In this document: one piece after another, positions 44,553 to 51,790 of the stretch
How positions within the stretch are numbered: the stretch's first letter is position 1
Layout of the letters: the number at the start of each line of letters is the position of its first letter
From: SKLM01 sp964575455
GTDB taxonomy: Bacteria > Chloroflexota > Anaerolineae > B4-G1
Direction of reading: 5' to 3'
NCBI GenBank assembly: GCA_964575455.1
Contig: CAZNRX010000010.1
Span: forward strand, 19,152-83,151
Length of the DNA: 64,000 nucleotides
Program-made: the position numbers and the translations under genes
The notes under the pieces: model-generated
Database searches by the model: none
The model's input: the letters and a program-made list of their open reading frames with translations, nothing else
What the model was told of the DNA's origin: nothing

Positions 44553-47372
44553 CTACGCCGCCACGACGTTCACCAGCCGGCCGGGAACGTAGATGAGCCG
44601 TTTGATGTCCTTACCTTCGATGTGACGCTGGACGTTGTCGTCGGCCAGGGCCGCCTCCTTCGCTTCCTCCTCGCCGATGTCGACCGGGACCTCCAGGCGG
44701 GCTCGCAGCTTGCCGTTGACCTGGACCACCAGTGTGATCATCTCCTCGGCCGCCAGATCGGGATCGAACTCAGGCCAGGGCTGCTCGTGGATGCTGTACG
44801 GACGGCCAGTCCGCTCCCACAGCTCCTCGGCGATGTGGGGGCAGCTTGGCGCCAGCAGCAGCAGGAGCGTCTCAACAGCCTCTTCCCAGGCCTCCGTCCC
44901 AAAGACTGGCGTCCGCTTCGCCTTCTGCAGCGTGTTGCTGAACTCCATCAAGCGCGCGATGGATGTGTTGAAGGAGAACGCGTCCATGTCCTCGGTTACG
45001 CTCTGGATCGTCTGGTGCGTTGCGCGCTGTAGATCGGCGATCCGCTCCTCCGTTCGGGCCCTATCCGCGTCGCCGGGCTCCATCACCAACGTCCAGATGC
45101 GGTGCAGCCAGCGGTAGACCCCCTGGATGCCCTGCGGGTCCCAGGGCCCGCCCTGGTCCCAGCGCCAGCCGAACATGAGGTAGCCGCGCACCGTGTCCGT
45201 GCCGTATTCCGCGACGAGCTCGTCGGGCGAGATGACGTTGCCACGGCTCTTCGACATCTTCTCGCCGTCCTCACCGAGGATGATGCCCTGATTCCGCAGC
45301 ATGAGCATCGGCTCGTCGAAGTTGACCAGGCCCATGTCCCGCATCGCCTTGGTGAAGAAGCGGGTGTAGATCAGGTGCATGGTAGCGTGCTCGATGCCTC
45401 CAGTGTAGACGTCCACCGGCGCCCAGTACTCGGCCTCCTCAGGATCGAAGGGCGACGAGTTGGCGTCGATGGGCTCTCCCTCCCGGTAGTATGGGCTCAG
45501 GTAGGCGTACTGGTACCAGGAGGAGTCAACGAAGGTGTCCATCGTGTCCGTCTCCCGGGTAGCTGGACGGCCGCACTTGGGGCAGGTGGTATGCAGGAAC
45601 TCCTCGTGGTGCTTGAGCGGGCTCTCCCCCGTGGGCAGGAACTTGGCGTCCTTTGGCAGCTCCACTGGCAGATCCTCGTAGGGTACCGGCACAGCGCCGC
45701 ATGTCTCGCAATAGACGATGGGGATCGGCGCGCCCCAGTACCGCTGGCGGCTGATCAGCCAGTCTCGTAAGCGGTAGTTGACGTCGGCCTCGCCGATGCC
45801 CTGTTCCTCCAGCCATTCGGTCACCTTGTCGACCGCCACGTCACCCGGCGTGCCGCTGAACGGGCCCGAGTTGATCATCGTGCCGTATTCGGCGTGGAAC
45901 AGCAACTCGCGGTAGAAGGGCACCTCCCACAGCAGCTCCATCACCGTCCGTCTCCACTCCGCAGACGGTGCGGATCGTATCTCAGCTTCGCATGACCTCA
46001 CCCGCTCCAGGATCTCCTGCTCAGCCTCGATGCTGTCAAACGACATCACCTCATCGTCGAAGATGAAGGCCCACCGAGCGCCGACGATCGCGATCCAGGC
46101 GCCTGGTCGGATGTGGGCCTCCGCCAGCTCAACGTAGTGATCAATCTCGCCCTTGTTGTCGTCCAGTGTCACGTACAGCGCGCCGTCTCGCTCCTCGAAG
46201 GAGATGTCGGCTTCCTGCAGCGCATCTGTGAAACCTGGCACAGCCGCTCCCTCTGGGACGTAGGACCTGGTGGCGCCGTCCGTCCGGTCGATGACGGGGA
46301 TGATGGGCAGCCCGTGCTTCAGGGCGAACTGGAAGTCACGCTCGTCGTGAGCTGGGACGGCCATGATGGCGCCGGTACCGTAGGTCATCATCACATAGTC
46401 GGCCACCCAGATCGGTATGCGTCGATCGTTGACCGGGTTGATGGCGTAGGCGCCGGTGAAGACCCCGGTCTTCTCCTTGTCTGCGGATAGCCGCTCGATC
46501 TCTGTCTGACGTGAGGCCTGGACCTTGTAGGCCTCCACTGCTTCGCGCTGTTCTTGGGTGGTCAGTTTGTCCACCAGCGGATGCTCGGGCGCCAGCACCA
46601 TAAACGTGGCGCCCCAGAGCGTGTCGGGTCGTGTGGTGAAGACCTCCATAGCGTCACCTTGCTCGGTGCGGAAGACGACGTCCGCCCCCTCGCTGCGGCC
46701 GATCCAGTTGGTCTGCATCGTGACCACGCGATCGGGCCAATCGATGTCGGAGAAATCCAGCAACTCCTCGGCGTACGATGTGATGCACCAGAACCACTGG
46801 GCTAACTCTTTCTTGACCACCGGCGTTCCACAACGCTCGCAGTGTCGATCCTCCCCCCAAACCTGTTCGCGGGCCAGCGTGGTGTTGCAGTTGGGGCAGA
46901 AGTCGACCGCGGCCTCCTTCCGGTAGGCCAGGCCCATGTGGTACAGCTTCAGGAAGAACCACTGGTCCCAGCGGTAATAACCGGGCAGGCAGGAGATGGC
47001 CTCCCGGTCCCAGTCGAACATCGCGCCCATTGAACGCAGCTGTTCCTGCATTGTCTCGACGTTGGAGATGGTCCACGTGTAGGGGTGGATATCCCGCTGG
47101 ATAGCCGCGTTCTCGGCCGGCAAGCCGAAGGCGTCGAAGCCCATGGGGAACAGGACGTTGTACCCCTTCATTCGCGTGTAGCGCGCTCGGGCATCGCTGG
47201 GCGCCATCGCGTACCAGTGTCCGATGTGAAGGTCGCCGCTGGGGTAGGGCAGCATCGTCAACGCGTAATGCTTGGGCTGCTCGTGATCGACCTCGGCTTG
47301 GTACAGCCCGTCCTCCTCCCACGTCTTCTCCCACTTCGGTTCAATCTCTTGTGGTATATACTTGTCTGTCAT
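44553..47372 (-). CDS. leuS: Leucyl-tRNA synthetase
   Basis: 939 residues, ATG 47372 with AGGAGAG upstream. The HIGH motif is in PYPSGDLHIGHWYA (about 42-55). The zinc-binding module is CPNCNTT with HCERCGTP (about 159-183), the editing domain has EVFTTRPDTLWGATF, and EKMSKSRGNVISP is the KMSKS loop. It charges tRNA-Leu and proofreads in the CP1 domain. At about residues 365-490 an extra block of roughly 90-100 residues, absent from E. coli-type enzymes, separates LPIIPVID from the conserved GTMINSGPF; it includes PGAWIAIVGARWAFIFDDE. The gene lies 38 bases after an MBL-fold gene, and both follow a leucine T-box. Confidence 0.95.
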   Translation of the reverse strand: MTDKYIPQEIEPKWEKTWEEDGLYQAEVDHEQPKHYALTMLPYPSGDLHIGHWYAMAPSDARARYTRMKGYNVLFPMGFDAFGLPAENAAIQRDIHPYTWTISNVETMQEQLRSMGAMFDWDREAISCLPGYYRWDQWFFLKLYHMGLAYRKEAAVDFCPNCNTTLAREQVWGEDRHCERCGTPVVKKELAQWFWCITSYAEELLDFSDIDWPDRVVTMQTNWIGRSEGADVVFRTEQGDAMEVFTTRPDTLWGATFMVLAPEHPLVDKLTTQEQREAVEAYKVQASRQTEIERLSADKEKTGVFTGAYAINPVNDRRIPIWVADYVMMTYGTGAIMAVPAHDERDFQFALKHGLPIIPVIDRTDGATRSYVPEGAAVPGFTDALQEADISFEERDGALYVTLDDNKGEIDHYVELAEAHIRPGAWIAIVGARWAFIFDDEVMSFDSIEAEQEILERVRSCEAEIRSAPSAEWRRTVMELLWEVPFYRELLFHAEYGTMINSGPFSGTPGDVAVDKVTEWLEEQGIGEADVNYRLRDWLISRQRYWGAPIPIVYCETCGAVPVPYEDLPVELPKDAKFLPTGESPLKHHEEFLHTTCPKCGRPATRETDTMDTFVDSSWYQYAYLSPYYREGEPIDANSSPFDPEEAEYWAPVDVYTGGIEHATMHLIYTRFFTKAMRDMGLVNFDEPMLMLRNQGIILGEDGEKMSKSRGNVISPDELVAEYGTDTVRGYLMFGWRWDQGGPWDPQGIQGVYRWLHRIWTLVMEPGDADRARTEERIADLQRATHQTIQSVTEDMDAFSFNTSIARLMEFSNTLQKAKRTPVFGTEAWEEAVETLLLLLAPSCPHIAEELWERTGRPYSIHEQPWPEFDPDLAAEEMITLVVQVNGKLRARLEVPVDIGEEEAKEAALADDNVQRHIEGKDIKRLIYVPGRLVNVVAA

Positions 47373-47410
47373 CCTTGTTCTCTCCTAGCCCTTGCTTCAC
47401 AATCTGCAGT

Positions 47411-48319
47411 CTATATCTGTTTCCACGTCAGCTTGTTTCTCTGCGTCACCGCCGCTGTTCTCTTCGCACGCTCTAGCGACGAAAGGGCCGCTAGAACCGT
47501 TGTGCGGGTGAGGAAATACGCGGTTGGCCTCGTGATCCTGAGATCAAAGCGCTCGGCGACGTGCTGCACCAGGGATGATGTCTCCATGGGCGCCTCCAGC
47601 GCCTCGTAGATCACGTCCCGTATCTCCTCCAGCCGATCTTGGTTGGCCCTGCAAATCGTGCTGATCGAGGCCCCCGCAGCGTAGGTCGGGCCGTGACCCG
47701 GGGCGAAGCAGTCGTACGGTTGCTGTGCCAGCGCCCTGATTGTCTTCAGGGTCTCGTCAAGATCGACGCAGAAGAGCACCTTGTGCTTCTCTATCGTCTC
47801 CTCGGGGAAGATCGCGTCCGCGCAAAACAGCACACGGCGCTCGGCGCTCCCGACACCCACCCCGATCTGGTTAGGGGCGTGGCCCGGCAGCGGGACGATG
47901 TCCATCTGGAAGGGCCCGATCTGCAGCGGGCCAGGGTACACAACCTCTGTCACCTGGCAGGGCTCGGCCAGGGTGAACTTGCTGCGCAGTTCCTCGATCG
48001 GCGCTGCGCCGCCAAAGAGGTAGAGAGGCTCAATAATGGGGTGCTCCATCATGGCTGCTTCCAGGTCTGGCGCGTACAGGGGCACCCGCAGGCGCCGCTG
48101 TAGAAACTGCGCGCCGCCAAAATGGTCGGCGTGCGCGTGGGTAACGACGATCGCTGCCAGGCGTGCCCCTTGCTCCTCAATGATGCGCAGTGCCCGACGT
48201 CCGGCGTCGCCGTCCAGCCCCGTGTCGATCAGCAGAGCCTGTCCATCACGGACGATCAAGCCCATGTTGGAGCCACTCTGCAGGTGAAAGACGCTCGGGG
48301 CTAAGACCTCGCATTCCAT
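47411..48319 (-). CDS. MBL-fold metallohydrolase with C-terminal winged-helix-like region
   Basis: 302 residues from ATG 48319, with GGAG eleven bases upstream; in-frame starts at 48352 and 48403 fall inside the T-box terminator and are discarded. VVTHAHADHFGG is the H-x-H-x-D-H metal motif, LPGHAPNQIGVGV supplies a further histidine, FCADAIFPEE the bridging Asp, and FAPGHGPT the last His. The C-terminal 85 residues look like a small helical DNA- or RNA-binding-like domain found in glyoxalase-II/LACTB2-type proteins. The substrate is unknown. It is the first protein gene behind the leucine T-box. Confidence 0.82.
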   Translation of the reverse strand: MECEVLAPSVFHLQSGSNMGLIVRDGQALLIDTGLDGDAGRRALRIIEEQGARLAAIVVTHAHADHFGGAQFLQRRLRVPLYAPDLEAAMMEHPIIEPLYLFGGAAPIEELRSKFTLAEPCQVTEVVYPGPLQIGPFQMDIVPLPGHAPNQIGVGVGSAERRVLFCADAIFPEETIEKHKVLFCVDLDETLKTIRALAQQPYDCFAPGHGPTYAAGASISTICRANQDRLEEIRDVIYEALEAPMETSSLVQHVAERFDLRITRPTAYFLTRTTVLAALSSLERAKRTAAVTQRNKLTWKQI

Positions 48320-48354
48320 ACGTCTATATCTCCGTTCATGACGTCTCTCCATAG

Positions 48355-48391
48355 AACACAAAAGCCCTCTCGCCTCAGGGGCGAAAGGGCT
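48355..48391 (-). terminator. Intrinsic terminator of the T-box
   Basis: Arms 48391-48380 and 48374-48363 form a 12 bp stem with one G-U pair and a five-base loop, followed by TTTTGTG. Its 5' arm overlaps the antiterminator partner, as required for a T-box switch. Confidence 0.85.
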
Positions 48392-48650
48392 CCGCGGTAC
48401 CACCCTGAATGGAGAAACCCTCGCTGTCTTGAGAGCTCTCCCACTCTCGGCTCGTTAACGAGAGCAACCCGTCGTCAGCTACCCGGCATCTCGCCAGGCT
48501 CCACCGACGCAGCTCCCAGGCGAGTTCGGCCTTACGGGGCTCTTGCCCTAGGCGCTCCCCTTGGGGCGCCAGTTGCCGGGCTTCCACCTGGTCTTTCCCA
48601 GCTCGCTGAGGGGAACGGCCTACTACTCCTGCTCGCAGCCTTTTGGTCGT
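48360..48650 (-). ncRNA. T-box leader, leucine-specific (CUC specifier)
   Basis: The minus strand carries the T-box sequence AGGGTGGTACCGCGG at 48406-48392. A stem I region upstream includes AGCGAGCTGGG and GGTGGAAGCCCGG. A symmetric internal loop, AGTAGTA (48627-48621) opposite GAACTCG (48527-48521), is closed by CAGG/CCTG and GGCC/GGCC. It places CTC (48524-48522), a leucine codon, in the specifier position. The UGGU bulge would pair with a tRNA ending A-CCA, as tRNA-Leu does. Uncharged tRNA-Leu should stabilise the antiterminator and allow transcription into the MBL and leuS genes. Confidence 0.88.
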
Positions 48651-48674
48651 TCAGTTGTCCCTGCAAAGAACAAG

Positions 48675-48747
48675 TGGACCCGGAGGGACTCGAACCCTCG
48701 ACCCCCACAATGCCATTGTGGTGCGCTCCCAACTGTGCCACGGGCCC
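48675..48747 (-). tRNA. tRNA-Ala (anticodon GGC)
   Basis: 73 bases. Acceptor GGGCCCG with CGGGTCC (one G-U), anticodon arm CCACA-ATGGCAT-TGTGG, T-stem GAGGG/CCCTC with loop TTCGAGT. The D-stem GCAC/GCGC has one A-C mismatch. CCA is not encoded. Its 3' end is only about 25 bases from the T-box. Confidence 0.9.
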
Positions 48748-48766
48748 ACGAAAAAAGAGATTATGA

Positions 48767-48839
<73 letters not shown>

Positions 48840-48881
48840 TTGTCGCCCGGCATCTCAATCTCCACCGTTAGCGTGGAGTAT

Positions 48882-48909
48882 AGTATACCGACTTTGGCCA
48901 GATTGTCAA
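48882..48909 (-). promoter_or_regulatory. Promoter of the tRNA-Ala pair
   Basis: Perfect TTGACA (48909-48904), 16 bases, TATACT (48887-48882). I find no other promoter between here and the T-box, so it may drive the tRNAs, T-box, MBL and leuS together. Confidence 0.7.
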
Positions 48910-48927
48910 GCACAAGATCGCCCGGTC

Positions 48928-50250
48928 CTACCGCCAGGACCAGACGGCGATGCTCCCCTCGTCGACCAGGATGGGCTCGGTGCCCTTTTCCGCCTGGGTG
49001 TCGACCAGCCAGACACGGTCCTGGCTTTGATCGTCGCGGTCGGCGTAGACCAGATATCGACCATCTGGCGACCAGAAGCGATGACTTTGGGCGTATTGAT
49101 CGAAGCTATGGATGATGAAGCGCATCAGGGGGGAGGGATGGAAGGCGGTGAAGCCGCGATCGTGTTTGTCTGCCAGGTCGAACACGCGCCATTGCATCCA
49201 GACGGCGTCGGGCAGATCAAGCCGCGACAGGTAGGCCAGTCGACGACCGTCGGGGCTCCAGAAGAAGCCCAGAACATCGAAGGCCTCGATCGTCAGTTGC
49301 CTCGTCTTTCCTGTCTCCAGGTCCGCGATATGGATGGGACCGTAGAAGGGGGCGCCATCCCACGCGTGGACCGCGTAGGCGATGCGACGCCCATTGGGCG
49401 ACCAGACGAACGCGATGCCCTGCCCGCGCGTCGTCGCGACCGTGGTGTTCGCGTCCGCGGTGATGCGTTGGAGGCGGTCGATGCCATCTGAAACTGTCAC
49501 GCTCAGCCACTGTTCCCCCTGGGGCGACCAGGCGGGCGAGAGGAAGGCCCCCGGGGCGTAGGGGAGGGTCCGGCGGCGATCCTCCCCGACGTAATAGAGG
49601 CCAAGTTCTGCAGCGGGGTTGTCGCGGAGCGCGCCGCCAGTGTGCCACAGGATCTCCTGTCCGTCGGGCGACCAGGAGAGATAGAACGGGCGGCCGACGG
49701 CCAGGAGCAGATCTTGAACGTTGCCATCTCCGGCAGTGACCAGGTGGAGACCCACGCCGTTCTCCCCCTCGATCAGATAGGCCAGCGAGGGACAGCTGGA
49801 TCGCCCCGAGCAGGACGCGGGCGAAGCGTAGAGATAGATGAAGAAATGGCGGTCGTTCTGAGCGACGAGCTTTGGAGCACGATCCAGCGATGGTTGAAGG
49901 AAGAGCTCCCCGCGCGCGTCATCCCCGGAACGGACAACGGCGGCGAAGGCGAGCGCCCCGTCTCGGGACCAGGTGACGCGATGGTAGGAGCGTCCCTGTC
50001 CCTCCGGCGGCGCTGTGGCGTCGCTCGTCACCTGCTGTGTCCAACCTCGGCCGGGCCGGGTGACCCAGACATTGCCGTCAGGCCCGACATAGGCCAGGGT
50101 GCCAGAGCCTTCGAGGGATGGAGCATCGAGATCGCGCGGTGTGCTCGTCGTTGTGAGGCTCTCAGTCGGTCTCGGGTTCGGTTCCACGCAGCCAACCAAG
50201 ATGACCGTTAGCGTCATGAGAAGGTATCTACTCATCCTATGGGCTATCAT
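48928..50250 (-). CDS. Beta-propeller (TolB/WD40-like) lipoprotein
   Basis: 440 residues from ATG 50250, with TAAGG four bases and GGAG nine bases upstream; an ATG at 50235 is also possible. The signal peptide ends in VILVGC, a lipobox, so the protein is probably lipidated outside the membrane. Six repeats of the W-S-P-D-G type follow (WSRDGALAFAA, WSPDGQEILW, WSPQGEQWLS, WSPNGRRIAY, WSPDGRRLAY, WSPDGRYLVY), forming a propeller as in TolB or DPP-IV. No enzyme domain is seen. It diverges from the MFS gene. Confidence 0.8.
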   Translation of the reverse strand: MIAHRMSRYLLMTLTVILVGCVEPNPRPTESLTTTSTPRDLDAPSLEGSGTLAYVGPDGNVWVTRPGRGWTQQVTSDATAPPEGQGRSYHRVTWSRDGALAFAAVVRSGDDARGELFLQPSLDRAPKLVAQNDRHFFIYLYASPASCSGRSSCPSLAYLIEGENGVGLHLVTAGDGNVQDLLLAVGRPFYLSWSPDGQEILWHTGGALRDNPAAELGLYYVGEDRRRTLPYAPGAFLSPAWSPQGEQWLSVTVSDGIDRLQRITADANTTVATTRGQGIAFVWSPNGRRIAYAVHAWDGAPFYGPIHIADLETGKTRQLTIEAFDVLGFFWSPDGRRLAYLSRLDLPDAVWMQWRVFDLADKHDRGFTAFHPSPLMRFIIHSFDQYAQSHRFWSPDGRYLVYADRDDQSQDRVWLVDTQAEKGTEPILVDEGSIAVWSWR

Positions 50251-50396
50251 CAAGCCTTACTCCATCCAGGTCTCGGTTATCTCCAAGCCCGCCAAGTGTA
50301 CGCTGACCTGCGTGATCTGGCAAGCATGGGGCGCCCGCTGGCTTTAGCCAAGGATGTCGGCTTCGAGCGGGGAATTGCAGAGCGAGGTTTGCCTGT

Positions 50397-50424
50397 TTGA
50401 CAGCCCCCATGACCGTGTTATACT
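50397..50424 (+). promoter_or_regulatory. Promoter of the MFS gene
   Basis: Perfect TTGACA (50397-50402), 16 bases, TATACT (50419-50424). The predicted leader is about 78 bases. Confidence 0.7.
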
Positions 50425-50470
50425 GCTGGTCGTGCGCTGGAGCTCGGCTCCTGTTGGGGTGACGATTTGC

Positions 50471-50506
50471 AGATCTATGGCTCGCACTGTGCGAGCAGGA
50501 AGATCT
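50471..50506 (+). promoter_or_regulatory. Hairpin around the ribosome site of the MFS gene
   Basis: GCTCGCA (50480-50486) pairs with TGCGAGC (50490-50496). Two copies of the palindrome AGATCT (50471-50476 and 50501-50506) can close an outer stem that encloses the AGGA of the ribosome site. Confidence 0.4.
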
Positions 50507-50508
50507 CT

Positions 50509-51771
50509 ATGAACGATTCTTCGATGTCAACCGTCTCTGATGAGATGGTTTCTGCCCAGGTCGAAGCGCGGGAGGCTGCGACGCGGCGCTCGGCCATGAT
50601 CGTGATCATTGCCACCAACTTCATGCTCAGCCTGGGGTTTCAGCTCTGGCGCTCCCTATTCAACAACTTCGCCTTCGATGAGATCGGGGTCCGGGCTGAT
50701 CAGATCGGGCTGATCCAGTCGGTACGGGAGATACCGGGATTGCTCGGTTTCACCGTTGGTCTGCTGGCGATGATGCTGACCGAGATGCGCATCGTCGGCC
50801 TCTCCATTGTGCTTCTAGGTCTGGGCATCGGGTTGACCGGCAGTGCTGCTAGCCTCCCGGGACTCCTGGCGAGCACGGTGCTTATGAGCATCGGCTTCCA
50901 CTACTTCATGCCCGCCAACTCCTCAGCGGTTCTGCAGCTGACCGGGGAGGACGAAGCACCCGAGGTCCTGGGGCGTTTGACAAGCCTGAACGCGCTGGCC
51001 GCTCTCGGCGGGGCGGGCCTGGTCTTCCTGGGCCTTGCGCCCCTCGGGTTCCGCAGGCTGTTCGGCATCACTGGCGCCATCGTGGTTGTCGCCGGGCTGG
51101 TCGTGCTCCTCTGGTCAGCTCGTCGGTCCTTCCTGCCAGGGCCAGAGCCCGACGCGCTCGAGGAGGCCGTCCATCCCCTGCAGAGCACGCCGCTGCAGCG
51201 TCGCTACTGGCTCTACTATGCCTTGCAGTTTCTGATGGGCAGTCGCAGGCATATCTTCACGACTTTTGCCGTCTTCCTGTTGGTGCGAGACTACGCCGTG
51301 CCCGCGGAGACGATCACTGTGCTTTTTCTCGTCAATAACCTGATCGGCACCCTTCTCTTTCAGCAACTGGGGAAGCTTATCGCTCGCCTCGGCGAGAGGC
51401 GTGCTCTGACGATCAACTTCTTGTTGCTTATCTTCGTCTTTTTGGGATACGCCTACGTTCCTGTCTTGCCCCTGCTCTACGTCCTCTTCGTCGTCGATCA
51501 TGTGCTTTTTGGGTTCCGCATTGCCCTCCAGTCCTACTTCCAGAAGATCGCCGTCCACCGCCGCGAGATCACGCCCAACCTCTCGTTGGGGCAGACGATC
51601 AACCACATCGCGGCGGTCATCATACCCTTGGTGGGAGGGGTCATCTGGGAGATGGTCGGCAGCCGCTACACCTTCCTGGTCGGCGTGGCCATTGTGGTCA
51701 TCTCCCTGATCCTCGTCCAGTGGATGCGCGTCGAGCGTGTTACCGTGTCGAGCACCACGGTCGCTGGGTGA
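50509..51771 (+). CDS. MFS transporter
   Basis: 420 residues from ATG 50509, with AGGAAG six bases upstream; the frame open to 50467 includes the leader hairpin. Twelve membrane segments are visible, with IATNFMLSLGFQLWRSLFNN in the first helix and GLIQSVREIPGLLGFTVG in the second. The loop between helices 6 and 7 is short and acidic. The long basic A-loop of many MFS families is not obvious. The substrate cannot be predicted. It is followed 19 bases later by a membrane-anchored propeller gene. Confidence 0.85.
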   Translation: MNDSSMSTVSDEMVSAQVEAREAATRRSAMIVIIATNFMLSLGFQLWRSLFNNFAFDEIGVRADQIGLIQSVREIPGLLGFTVGLLAMMLTEMRIVGLSIVLLGLGIGLTGSAASLPGLLASTVLMSIGFHYFMPANSSAVLQLTGEDEAPEVLGRLTSLNALAALGGAGLVFLGLAPLGFRRLFGITGAIVVVAGLVVLLWSARRSFLPGPEPDALEEAVHPLQSTPLQRRYWLYYALQFLMGSRRHIFTTFAVFLLVRDYAVPAETITVLFLVNNLIGTLLFQQLGKLIARLGERRALTINFLLLIFVFLGYAYVPVLPLLYVLFVVDHVLFGFRIALQSYFQKIAVHRREITPNLSLGQTINHIAAVIIPLVGGVIWEMVGSRYTFLVGVAIVVISLILVQWMRVERVTVSSTTVAG

Positions 51772-51790
51772 TAGCGAGAGGGCTTCCTGC

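Noticed and set aside
46654..47334. Open frame of 226 codons in another frame of leuS
   Set aside because: Arg/Pro/Gly-rich translation of the leuS N-terminal part; leuS is certain.
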